5,104 nucleotides of DNA, taken from NCBI GenBank assembly GCA_944371685.1, contig CALVXV010000085.1, forward strand, positions 1 to 5,104. The letters run 5' to 3'. The notes under the pieces are model-generated. The model saw only the letters and a list, made by a program, of their open reading frames with translations. It had not been told where the DNA came from and did not search any database. Shown one piece after another: positions 1 to 5,104 of the stretch; within the stretch, counting starts at the first letter, position 1; each line of letters starts with the position of its first letter. This stretch comes from an uncultured Bacilli bacterium. GTDB taxonomy: Bacteria; Bacillota_I; Bacilli_A; RF39; UBA660. The position numbers and the translations under genes are program-made.

Positions 1-1449
1 ATCTCCAACACCGTTGACACTATCTTTTAGGGCAAAGCCTAGGAAAATTAAACAAGTACAGCCAGCTGAACCAATTAAAGTCATGAATACTCTTTTTTTA
101 TAACGGAAAATGTTTCTGGTAGTAATTTTTGATGAGAAAGATAATTTAGACCAGAAAAATTTTATTTTTTCCAAGAATATAGCTTTACCACTTTTAGGAC
201 TGGCTGGTCTTAATAAGTTAGCTGGTTTTGCTTTTAAAGATTTACGGCAATTCCAAACAGTAACAATAGTCATAAGAGTAATAGCGACAAGTAAACAGCC
301 GGTAAATAAATTTATATCAAAATAATATTCTAAATCTGGGATGTGGAACTGAAAGATATTATAGACAAGCGGTGGTATGAATAAAGTACCAATGATATAT
401 CCGATGATAGCACCAATTATGGTTCCTGATAAGACGTAACACAAGTAGTTAAAAATAATTCGTTTGTTTGATATACCAAGTGATGAGAAGGTTCCCATTT
501 CAGTGCGTTCTTCACTAATCATTCTAGTCATCGTATTGGAAGTCATTAGAAAGACGATTGAGACAAATATTAAAGGGATAATGGTGGCAATAGTGGTAAC
601 TTGAAAATACTGGTTTTCAAGAGTGGTGTAACCTGTTACTTCGGAATTTCTACCCGTTATATACCATTTAGACTCTATATCTGGCATGGTAGTTATATTA
701 GGATTGGCTAATGAAGCATTCATAAGGCTTGTTTGGACTTCCTTTAGTCTTTCTTCTTCTCTTTCATCTTGAATATTTTCTATTTCGTCAGTTAGTTCAT
801 CTATAAAATCATCATAGGCTTTGGAATAAGGAACTTCTTTGGAAGTTTTTTCGCCTAATATATATATTTCACTATAAGCATCTTCATTAAAGACGGTTTT
901 AGGAACATAGATATAAGAATAAAGTTTTCCTGTTCCAATATTAGTATAACCATAATTAGTTCCTGTATATAGTGGTGAGATGATTGTACCAACAACTTTA
1001 AATTTTGACTTTTTTAAAGGGTTATCTTCGGAGGTTATTTCAATAGTGTCCCCTACTTTATAAAATGAACTATCAGCTAAACATTCGTCATCGTTTTGAG
1101 GTTTTCTACCATCTATTAATTTGTATTTATTGACATTATCAGTTATTGCATGCACTTTAATAGCATCTTCACCTGTTAAAACATATGCGGAATATGAAGC
1201 ATCAACGGCTTTGACATTATCTAGTTGCTTTAAGGCTTTAACATCATCATCAGTGAGTCCTAAAGTACTTCTTACAGTTAAATCCATTAATTTTGTTTCA
1301 TTATAATAGTCATTTTGCAGTTTTTTGATGCTGGGAACGGAACTTTGAATGCCAGCATAAAATCCTATACCAATTAAAATAATAATTAGTAGGGAGAAAT
1401 ATCTACCAAAAGAGTGTTTTAATTTTCTAATCGTGTTTTTAAAAAGCAT
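1..1449 (-). CDS. FtsX/MacB-type ABC transporter permease, C-terminus beyond the window
   Basis: This is the membrane subunit of the ABC transporter whose ATPase lies just upstream. I translated it from ATG at 1449 and the frame stays open for 483 codons to the window edge, so the C-terminal part is missing. Visible parts: a first membrane segment (about residues 18-34, LLIIILIGIGFYAG), an extracytoplasmic domain (about 40-280, including STLGLTDDDV near 61-70), a short charged helix likely to be a coiled coil (about 210-242), and a first FtsX domain with membrane segments near 285-303, 335-357 and 378-398. Then come the linker LKAKPANLLRP (405-415), RNIFRYKKR (445-453) and another membrane segment (455-473). 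This matches large Firmicutes permeases with two FtsX modules; the second module should follow. Many relatives carry a long central coiled coil, which is much reduced here. The start has GGTG 5 bases upstream, overlapping the ATPase stop, so translation is probably coupled. The substrate cannot be told; peptide, lipid or envelope-stress export are typical roles of the superfamily. Confidence 0.93.
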   Translation of the reverse strand, partial: MLFKNTIRKLKHSFGRYFSLLIIILIGIGFYAGIQSSVPSIKKLQNDYYNETKLMDLTVRSTLGLTDDDVKALKQLDNVKAVDASYSAYVLTGEDAIKVHAITDNVNKYKLIDGRKPQNDDECLADSSFYKVGDTIEITSEDNPLKKSKFKVVGTIISPLYTGTNYGYTNIGTGKLYSYIYVPKTVFNEDAYSEIYILGEKTSKEVPYSKAYDDFIDELTDEIENIQDEREEERLKEVQTSLMNASLANPNITTMPDIESKWYITGRNSEVTGYTTLENQYFQVTTIATIIPLIFVSIVFLMTSNTMTRMISEERTEMGTFSSLGISNKRIIFNYLCYVLSGTIIGAIIGYIIGTLFIPPLVYNIFQFHIPDLEYYFDINLFTGCLLVAITLMTIVTVWNCRKSLKAKPANLLRPASPKSGKAIFLEKIKFFWSKLSFSSKITTRNIFRYKKRVFMTLIGSAGCTCLIFLGFALKDSVNGVGD

Positions 1450-1453
1450 ATCA

Positions 1454-2152
1454 TCACCACACTATCTCTTTAGGGTCTTTGGGATTTTCATTTATTTTAA
1501 TGCTGGTGACTGTTCCATTTTTGACAGTGATGACCTTGTGGGCAATTTCGGCAACTAATGAATTATGGGTGATGACAATAGTAGTCATATGATATTTTTC
1601 ACAGACGTTTTTTAGAAGCTCTAATATTTTACTTCCAGTATCACTATCTAAAGCACCAGTTGGTTCATCACAAAGTAAGATTTTGGGATTTTTAGCTATA
1701 GCTCTAGCAATTGCTACACGTTGTTGTTCTCCGCCTGATAGCTGGGCTGGAAAGTTATGTAAACGATGTCCTAGGCCAACTTGCTTTAATATTTCTTTTG
1801 GATTAAAGGCTTTTTTAGAAAGCTGACACGCTAGTTCAACGTTTTCTAAAGTAGTTAGATTCATAATTAGATTATAAAACTGGAAAACGAAACCAATATC
1901 ATATCTTCGATATAAAAGTAAATCATGGTTTTTAAATTTAGATATGTTTTTACCATCAACTAAAATATTACCAGATGTTGGATTATCCATACCACCTAAC
2001 ATATTTAAAATGGTGGTTTTTCCGGCACCACTTGGACCTAATATAACAACAAATTCCCCTTTTTCGATTTCAAATGAGCAGTCATCAACAGCTTTAACTT
2101 CAACGCTTCCTTTATATATTTTTCCGACTTTATCAAATTTGATATAGGCCAT
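1454..2152 (-). CDS. ABC transporter ATP-binding protein, MacB/LolD-type
   Basis: This is the cytoplasmic ATPase that powers the adjacent FtsX-type permease. Counted from Met at 2152 it has 232 residues, the usual size for this family. It has a complete nucleotide-binding domain: Walker A GPSGAGKT (39-46), Q-loop Gln91 in FVFQFYNL, signature LSGGEQQRVAIARA (138-151), Walker B ILLCDEP with Glu163, D-loop ALDS (167-170) and switch His196 in VITHN. All catalytic residues are present, so it should be active. Start choice: the frame also opens at 2173, seven codons earlier. That Met has no Shine-Dalgarno and lies upstream of the predicted transcription start. The Met at 2152 has GGTG 5 bases upstream and begins MAYIKFDKV, where homologues usually begin. 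The TGA stop at 1454-1456 is 4 bases before the permease ATG. The family is certain; the transported substrate is unknown. Confidence 0.96.
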   Translation of the reverse strand: MAYIKFDKVGKIYKGSVEVKAVDDCSFEIEKGEFVVILGPSGAGKTTILNMLGGMDNPTSGNILVDGKNISKFKNHDLLLYRRYDIGFVFQFYNLIMNLTTLENVELACQLSKKAFNPKEILKQVGLGHRLHNFPAQLSGGEQQRVAIARAIAKNPKILLCDEPTGALDSDTGSKILELLKNVCEKYHMTTIVITHNSLVAEIAHKVITVKNGTVTSIKINENPKDPKEIVW

Positions 2153-2161
2153 ATTATCACC
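2153..2161 (-). promoter_or_regulatory. Shine-Dalgarno deciding the ATPase start at 2152
   Basis: The minus strand reads GGTGATAAT immediately before ATG at 2152, with GGTG at 2158-2161 and 5 bases between. The same core and a spacing of 5 to 7 bases precede the permease (1449), Fic (2886), ExoIII (3687) and XRE (4817) starts. The longer alternative start at 2173 has nothing similar. Confidence 0.8.
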
Positions 2162-2174
2162 ACTTTCTATCATT

Positions 2175-2203
2175 ATTATAGCCGAGTTTTGGGTTTTTTA
2201 CAA
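2175..2203 (-). promoter_or_regulatory. Promoter of the ABC transporter operon
   Basis: On the minus strand there is a perfect -10 box TATAAT (2175-2180) and a -35 box TTGTAA (2198-2203, 4 of 6 matches to TTGACA), separated by exactly 17 bases. Transcription should start near 2167-2168, giving an untranslated leader of about 15 bases before ATG 2152. The -35 box lies immediately beyond the T-run of the preceding gene's terminator, so the operon is insulated from upstream transcription. No operator-like repeat is obvious. Confidence 0.8.
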
Positions 2204-2205
2204 AT

Positions 2206-2231
2206 AAAAAAAGCTATTTGGTCTATAGCTT
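2206..2231 (-). terminator. Rho-independent terminator after the Fic gene
   Basis: On the minus strand, AAGCTAT (2225-2231) pairs perfectly with ATAGCTT (2211-2217) around a 7-base loop, and the 3' arm runs into a T-run (seven T, 2206-2212). The first two bases of the stem are shared with the Fic stop codon TAA (2230-2232). The stem is short and AT-rich, so efficiency is uncertain, but its position exactly at the gene end supports it. Confidence 0.75.
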
Positions 2232-2886
2232 ATTTCAATTCTAATCCGTATATACATTTATCATATAAAAATTTAGTAATTTTATCTTTATTTCCAGTAT
2301 TATAGTATTCTGTTAGTAATGTATTAAACTGGCCAATGTACTTTTCTTTTACCGTTATAATACCACAGCCATTTTGAATAAGAATTTTATTAGCGACAAT
2401 CATACTTGTTCTTTTATTTCCATCCCAAAATACTTGGCTTCTCATTAAATAAAGCATAAGGTTTATACTTTTAAGTGTAGTGCTTTTTTCTTTTAAAATG
2501 TTTTCTATATTATTAATAATATCTTTTTCATTTGGAATTTCTGGTATATAATCCACACCATTTATACCAACTTTACCATTTCTAAGTACTCCCCACTCTA
2601 ATGATTCATTCCTAGATACAAAGGAATTTACTTTACATATAAAATCTAAGTTAACTTCAGCATCTATATTTGTAAGAGTATAATTCCAAGCATCACGTAA
2701 ATTTAATATACAATTAATTTCATCTAGTTTTAAAGTTGGAACATTTACTCCTTCCAAAATTGTTTTGGTATCTGGATATGTAGTATTAATACCTTCTAAT
2801 CTAGCACTATTATAAATATTTGAAGCTAAAGTTTTTTTTGCAAGAAAAAGATTTTGCTGTTTAGTTAAATGAAATTTATCTTGCAT
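2230..2886 (-). CDS. Fic-domain protein with Gln in place of catalytic His
   Basis: Cytoplasmic 218-residue Fic-fold protein. Classical Fic enzymes transfer AMP or another phosphate-containing group to target proteins, using the motif HxFx(D/E)GNGRxxR. Here the motif is QVFWDGNKR (151-159): the loop DGN and first Arg are kept, but the catalytic His is Gln151 and the second Arg position is Met162. GNKR rather than GNGR resembles Doc-type proteins. A flap-like segment is seen at GVLRNGKVGINGVDYIP (99-115). Near the N-terminus SARLEG (27-32) fits the (S/T)xxxE(G/N) pattern of the built-in inhibitory helix of class II Fic proteins. I recall Firmicutes relatives with the same RSQxFWDGNKRTS segment, so the Gln is probably a subfamily trait rather than a recent mutation. 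The start has GAGGTG 6 bases upstream. It follows the ExoIII gene by 45 bases with no terminator between, but has its own likely promoter. No antitoxin gene is adjacent. Family is secure; activity and target are unknown. Confidence 0.9.
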   Translation of the reverse strand: MQDKFHLTKQQNLFLAKKTLASNIYNSARLEGINTTYPDTKTILEGVNVPTLKLDEINCILNLRDAWNYTLTNIDAEVNLDFICKVNSFVSRNESLEWGVLRNGKVGINGVDYIPEIPNEKDIINNIENILKEKSTTLKSINLMLYLMRSQVFWDGNKRTSMIVANKILIQNGCGIITVKEKYIGQFNTLLTEYYNTGNKDKITKFLYDKCIYGLELK

Positions 2887-2919
2887 TTAAAACACCTCAC
2901 TTAAATATTATTCTTTTTA

Positions 2920-2948
2920 ATTATATCATACTTATTTTTGAATTTCTA
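2920..2948 (-). promoter_or_regulatory. Probable promoter of the Fic gene, extended -10
   Basis: The minus strand has TGATATAAT: a perfect -10 TATAAT (2920-2925) with the TGn extension. A weak -35, TAGAAA (2943-2948, 4 of 6 matches), lies 17 bases upstream, inside the last codons of the ExoIII gene. Transcription would start near 2913, leaving a leader of about 27 bases. Read-through from the ExoIII gene is also possible. Confidence 0.55.
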
Positions 2949-3687
2949 TTCCAATTGGACAGTGATCACTACCATAAATATCACTATAAATAGTAACATT
3001 TTTAACATTATTTATAAATCTATTTGAAACTAGGAAATAATCTATACGCCAGCCGATGTTTCTATCTCTAACTCCTGGCATATAACTCCACCAAGTGTAA
3101 GCACCCCTTAGGTCTTTATTAAAGTATCTAAAGGTATCTGTAAAGCCACTATTTAAAAGTTCAGTAAATTTATCTCTTTCTTCATAAGTGAACCCAGCAT
3201 TTCCAATATTTGCTTTCGCATTACAAATATCTATTTCTTCATGGGCAACATTGAAATCACCACATATTATTACAGGTTTCTTTTCATCTAATTTTTTTAA
3301 ATAATTTCTAAAGACATCTTCAAAATGCATTCTTGAATCCATTCTTGATAAGTCTCTTTTGACATTTGGAACATAGACATTTACTAAGTAAAAGTCTTCA
3401 AATTCTAAAGTGATGGTTCTACCTTCTTCATCATATTCTGCTTCGAGGTTTCCATAAGTTACATTTAAAGGTTTTACTTTAGAATAAATTAAAGTTCCAG
3501 AATAGCCTTTACGAACTGCTGGAAATAAATACATATCATAACCTTCTGGTCTAAAATCAAACTGGTCTTCCATAGCTTTTGACTCTTGAACGCAAAATAT
3601 ATCGGCATTTACTTCGTTAAAAAAATCAATAAAACCTTTTTTGATGCAGGCTCTTATTCCTGCGACATTCCATGAAACTAACTTCAT
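2932..3687 (-). CDS. xth: Exodeoxyribonuclease III / AP endonuclease
   Basis: DNA repair nuclease of the ExoIII (Xth/ExoA) branch of the endonuclease/exonuclease/phosphatase fold. The family cuts DNA at abasic sites and removes 3'-blocking groups in base excision repair, using Mg2+. It has 251 residues, full family length. Visible catalytic positions: Asn7 in SWNVAGIRA, metal-binding Glu35 in VQESK, Tyr105 in NVYVPN, Asp144 and Asn146 in CGDFNVAH, Asp216 in WRIDYFLV, and the Asp241-His242 pair in GSDHCPIG. WWSYMPGVRDRNIGWRIDY (199-217) is typical of bacterial ExoIII. The usual NVNG near the N-terminus is NVAG, which keeps the catalytic Asn. The start at 3687 has AAAGGTG 7 bases upstream. The gene has its own likely promoter and is separated from the upstream gene by a terminator, which fits an independently expressed housekeeping gene. 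Confidence 0.96.
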   Translation of the reverse strand: MKLVSWNVAGIRACIKKGFIDFFNEVNADIFCVQESKAMEDQFDFRPEGYDMYLFPAVRKGYSGTLIYSKVKPLNVTYGNLEAEYDEEGRTITLEFEDFYLVNVYVPNVKRDLSRMDSRMHFEDVFRNYLKKLDEKKPVIICGDFNVAHEEIDICNAKANIGNAGFTYEERDKFTELLNSGFTDTFRYFNKDLRGAYTWWSYMPGVRDRNIGWRIDYFLVSNRFINNVKNVTIYSDIYGSDHCPIGIEIQK

Positions 3688-3716
3688 ATTTCATCACCTT
3701 TTAACCTTTCTTTAAA

Positions 3717-3744
3717 ATTATAACACATTTATTTTAATTTTAAA
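3717..3744 (-). promoter_or_regulatory. Probable promoter of the ExoIII gene, extended -10
   Basis: The minus strand has TGTTATAAT, a perfect -10 TATAAT (3717-3722) with a TGn extension. The best -35 is TTTAAA (3739-3744, 4 of 6 matches) with a 16-base spacer. It lies just downstream of the previous gene's terminator and about 30 bases before ATG 3687. Confidence 0.55.
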
Positions 3745-3754
3745 TCAAATGTAT

Positions 3755-3782
3755 TTAAAAACAAGTCTTATTTGACTTGTTT
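3755..3782 (-). terminator. Terminator after the exported-protein gene
   Basis: On the minus strand AAACAAGTC (3774-3782) pairs perfectly over 9 bases with GACTTGTTT (3759-3767) around a 6-base loop; the T-run continues for two more bases, then turns A-rich. The stem is strong by position but the U-tract is short. The hairpin is nearly symmetric and could act weakly on the other strand too. It lies 13 bases after the present stop (3796-3798) and touches the next in-frame stop at 3781-3783. Confidence 0.65.
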
Positions 3783-3795
3783 AATTTGTAATTAT

Positions 3796-4659
3796 TTAAG
3801 GATCTTGTTCTGTGCCGGTTCCTGATAGAGTTATATCTGATGAAAGATAGAGGACTGGAAAAACACTACGATAATTGTTTGGAAAACCATCAGTTGATCC
3901 ACCTCCTACTGTTCCATTATTAATATATAAAACTCCATTATATGTACTAGTGTCCCTTGCAGTAATAGTCCAATAGTCCACGTTTTTGTTTAACCAGTTG
4001 GTCGTTTGACATGTTTCATAATTGTCATTATTTAAATTAAAATTACCACATTGCCCAATATTACTATTAGCCCTTAAATATTCGCTTACTGTTATTAGCC
4101 CTATACTTGTACTTGGTGATTGTACTTCGTTTTCATTGGTAATTTGATTAGATAAATCTGTATTGCCATATGGAATGTTTCCTATACTCCATGCATGTAA
4201 CACTATTTTTTCGCTATTTATATTTATTGTTTTTAAATAGGTTTCATTTAAGTATGTATTTAATAAAGCTGGTTTATCCCATATATTACATCCAGAATCT
4301 ATTTCTGGTCGCCATTCAATTCTTCCATTGGCACAAGTACTTTCACTTGACCAACGACTTTCAGTTAAAAGTTCATTTCTAATTATTTTTACTAAATTGT
4401 CTGACCCTATTGATATTATTTTCCACAGTTCATTATTAAATGTTATATAGTTGTTTGGATTGGCTCCTTTATAAGTGTATTTTCCTTCTTCATAAATATC
4501 TTTATAAAGACCATTACCACTATCAACAACACTTTCTTTTAATTTTTCTGGAGTTATAGTTTTCTTTAATATATTTCCTTTGGCTTTTAAACTTAATTGT
4601 GTACTAAAAGCTGCGTATCCTATCCCCATTACAATCAACAAACAAATAGTTGAAACCAT
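3796..4659 (-). CDS. Membrane-anchored exported protein, Trp/Cys-rich ectodomain; start probably frameshifted
   Basis: I recognise the family type but know no function for it. From Met at 4659 there are 287 residues: a hydrophobic signal or anchor segment (about 2-18, ending GYAAFST), a linker with LKAKGNI (24-30), then an extracytoplasmic domain. That domain contains YKGANPNNYITFNNELWKII (63-82), two probable disulfide pairs (Cys109/Cys124 and Cys204/Cys217), SEYLRANSNIGQCG (192-205), TTNWLN (219-224) and VLYLSSDITLSGTGTEQDP at the end. Similar multi-copy secreted proteins of gut Firmicutes end in DPY plus a few residues. Met 4659 has no Shine-Dalgarno and lacks the positive charges expected before a signal segment. 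The frame continues upstream as EEKNKRNKQII without a start codon. A good ATG with Shine-Dalgarno at 4711 is one base out of frame across an A7 tract. The gene may therefore be phase-variable, slippage-expressed, newly broken, or misread. It is divergent from an XRE regulator. Confidence 0.75.
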   Translation of the reverse strand: MVSTICLLIVMGIGYAAFSTQLSLKAKGNILKKTITPEKLKESVVDSGNGLYKDIYEEGKYTYKGANPNNYITFNNELWKIISIGSDNLVKIIRNELLTESRWSSESTCANGRIEWRPEIDSGCNIWDKPALLNTYLNETYLKTININSEKIVLHAWSIGNIPYGNTDLSNQITNENEVQSPSTSIGLITVSEYLRANSNIGQCGNFNLNNDNYETCQTTNWLNKNVDYWTITARDTSTYNGVLYINNGTVGGGSTDGFPNNYRSVFPVLYLSSDITLSGTGTEQDP

Positions 4660-4678
4660 AATTATTTGTTTGTTTCTT

Positions 4679-4711
4679 TTATTTTTTTCTTCTAATTAAT
4701 CTTTTTCGCAT
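4679..4711 (-). other. Detached start and basic leader of the exported-protein gene, with A7 tract
   Basis: ATG at 4711 opens MRKRLIRRKK and then meets TAA (4679-4681). Just before the stop is a run of seven A on the minus strand (4682-4688). With one A fewer, the frame would pass on as RRKNKRNKQII and join the hydrophobic segment of the 3796-4659 gene. That gives a typical exported-protein N-terminus: a basic stretch followed by a hydrophobic core. I therefore infer this is the true start of that gene. Confidence 0.65.
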
Positions 4712-4716
4712 AACTA

Positions 4717-4724
4717 CACCTCTC
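4717..4724 (-). promoter_or_regulatory. Shine-Dalgarno supporting start at 4711
   Basis: The minus strand reads GAGAGGTG (4717-4724) followed by 5 bases and ATG 4711, the best ribosome-binding site in the region. It has the same GGTG core and spacing as the neighbouring genes. It has no sensible product unless the A7 frameshift is bridged. Confidence 0.7.
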
Positions 4725-4733
4725 TATGATTTG

Positions 4734-4761
4734 GTTATATCACATTTTTAGTATATGTCGC
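4734..4761 (-). promoter_or_regulatory. Probable promoter of the exported-protein gene
   Basis: The minus strand has an extended -10, TGATATAAC, with TATAAC at 4734-4739. A -35-like GCGACA (4756-4761, 4 of 6 matches) lies 16 bases upstream. Transcription would start near 4727, giving a leader of about 15 bases before ATG 4711, the same geometry as the ABC operon. The -35 lies inside a palindrome. Confidence 0.45.
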
Positions 4762-4773
4762 ATATCTTTGATA
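4753..4773. promoter_or_regulatory. Candidate operator in the divergent intergenic region
   Basis: Two small inverted repeats overlap here: ATATG-tcg-CATAT (4753-4765) and TATC-ttt-GATA (4763-4773). Each has a 3-base spacer and their centres are 9 bases apart. The first covers the likely -35 of the minus-strand promoter. XRE regulators often bind such sites beside their own gene, so this is a reasonable operator for the divergent regulator. Short AT-rich palindromes also arise by chance, so support is modest. I could not identify a convincing plus-strand promoter in the same region. Confidence 0.35.
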
Positions 4774-4816
4774 ACATTTTCTTTTTTAATGGGAAAATTT
4801 ATCTAGGTGATTTTTT

Positions 4817-5104
4817 ATGATGGATAATAATTTAAAGAGATGCCGAGAAGAACTGGAAATGACACAAACTGAATTAGGATATGTATTTGGTGTGCAAAAA
4901 GCCACCATGTCTAATTGGGAAAACGGTTATAGTATCATGCCAATTAAAAAATTAGTTAAATTTTCTAGCTTATATGGTTTTTCATTAGATTTTATTTTAG
5001 GTTTTACTAAAGAAGATAAAAAATATTCTGATAAGATAAAATTAGATAAAAAGGTTATTGGAGAAAAGTTAAAAAAATTAAGAAAAGAATTAGGGCTATC
5101 ACAG
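4817..5104 (+). CDS. Tandem-HTH XRE-family transcriptional regulator, C-terminus beyond the window
   Basis: DNA-binding regulator, 96 codons visible and open to the window edge. The first helix-turn-helix domain is complete (about residues 5-62): NNLKRCREELEMTQTELG, then VQKATMSNWENGYSIMP (the recognition helix region) and FSLDFILGFT, which is the typical end of an HTH_3/Cro-C1 domain. After a lysine-rich linker, IGEKLKKLRKELGLSQ (81-96) is the start of a second HTH of the same type, so the protein carries two in tandem, a layout I know from low-GC Firmicutes regulators. AGGTGAT (4805-4811) is the ribosome-binding site. Two Met codons stand side by side at 4817 and 4820; either could be used. 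It is divergent from the exported-protein gene and may control that gene and itself. The target and any signal are unknown. Confidence 0.92.
   Translation, partial: MMDNNLKRCREELEMTQTELGYVFGVQKATMSNWENGYSIMPIKKLVKFSSLYGFSLDFILGFTKEDKKYSDKIKLDKKVIGEKLKKLRKELGLSQ

Noticed and set aside
110..325. A 71-codon plus-strand open frame, and similar ones at 1121-1306 and 1944-2147
   Set aside because: Each lies opposite a convincingly coding permease or ATPase region and shows no recognisable motif or start signal.
1454..1456. TGA read as Trp (Mycoplasma-type code)
   Set aside because: TGA sits exactly where the ATPase family ends, just before the permease start, and no internal TGA is found in the long permease frame. 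Trp residues use TGG, so the standard code fits.
2230..3687. Fic gene as the toxin of a toxin-antitoxin pair
   Set aside because: No small antitoxin gene lies next to it. The neighbour is ExoIII, the inhibitory motif is within the Fic protein itself, and the catalytic His is absent.
3688..3795. Riboswitch or small RNA between the exported-protein and ExoIII genes
   Set aside because: Only one simple hairpin (the terminator) and a promoter are visible. The rest is plain AT-rich sequence with no conserved structured element.
4170..4382. A 70-codon open frame on the plus strand inside the exported-protein gene
   Set aside because: It is antisense to a gene with clear domain motifs, has no GGTG-type ribosome-binding site, and its product is low-complexity and hydrophobic. 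It is a chance frame in AT-rich DNA.
1..5104. CRISPR array, insertion sequence, tRNA or prophage element
   Set aside because: I saw no regularly spaced repeats, long terminal inverted repeats, transposase or integrase motifs, or cloverleaf sequence on either strand.

Overview
The window is strongly AT-rich and reads as standard genetic code (TGA is used as a stop, Trp is TGG). Every well-supported start has a GGTG-type Shine-Dalgarno 5 to 7 bases upstream. Together with the protein families present, this points to a low-GC Firmicute, probably a gut-type lineage of Bacilli, RF39/Mycoplasmatota-like or Erysipelotrichia-like bacteria. That placement is inference. No phage, transposon, CRISPR or RNA gene is visible.

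Layout. All genes up to about 4711 lie on the minus strand, so they read from right to left; one gene at the right edge is on the plus strand. From right to left:
(1) 4817-5104 (+) is the start of a tandem-HTH XRE regulator cut by the window edge.
(2) A divergent intergenic region with small palindromes separates it from 3796-4659 (-), a membrane-anchored exported protein with a conserved Trp/Cys-rich ectodomain. Its natural start appears to be at 4711, cut off by a one-base slip in an A7 tract. It may also have lost its last few residues to a Tyr-to-stop change.
(3) A hairpin terminator (about 3755-3782) follows, then the exodeoxyribonuclease III/AP endonuclease gene (2932-3687, -).
(4) Next is a Fic-fold protein (2230-2886, -) with Gln in place of the catalytic His, with its own likely promoter and a hairpin terminator at its stop codon.
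(5) Last is a two-gene ABC export operon: ATPase (1454-2152, -) and FtsX/MacB-type permease (1449 to beyond position 1, -). They are 4 bases apart and share a clear promoter at 2175-2203.

How the genes work together. The ATPase and permease form one transporter, with translation coupled across the junction. The ExoIII gene is a housekeeping repair gene. The Fic gene is close behind it but has its own -10 element. The XRE regulator and the exported protein are divergent, and a palindrome sits on the likely -35 region of the exported protein's promoter, so the regulator may control that neighbour, itself, or both. The most notable points are the apparent homopolymer frameshift at the start of the exported-protein gene, the His-to-Gln Fic protein, and promoter evidence that moves the ATPase start to 2152.
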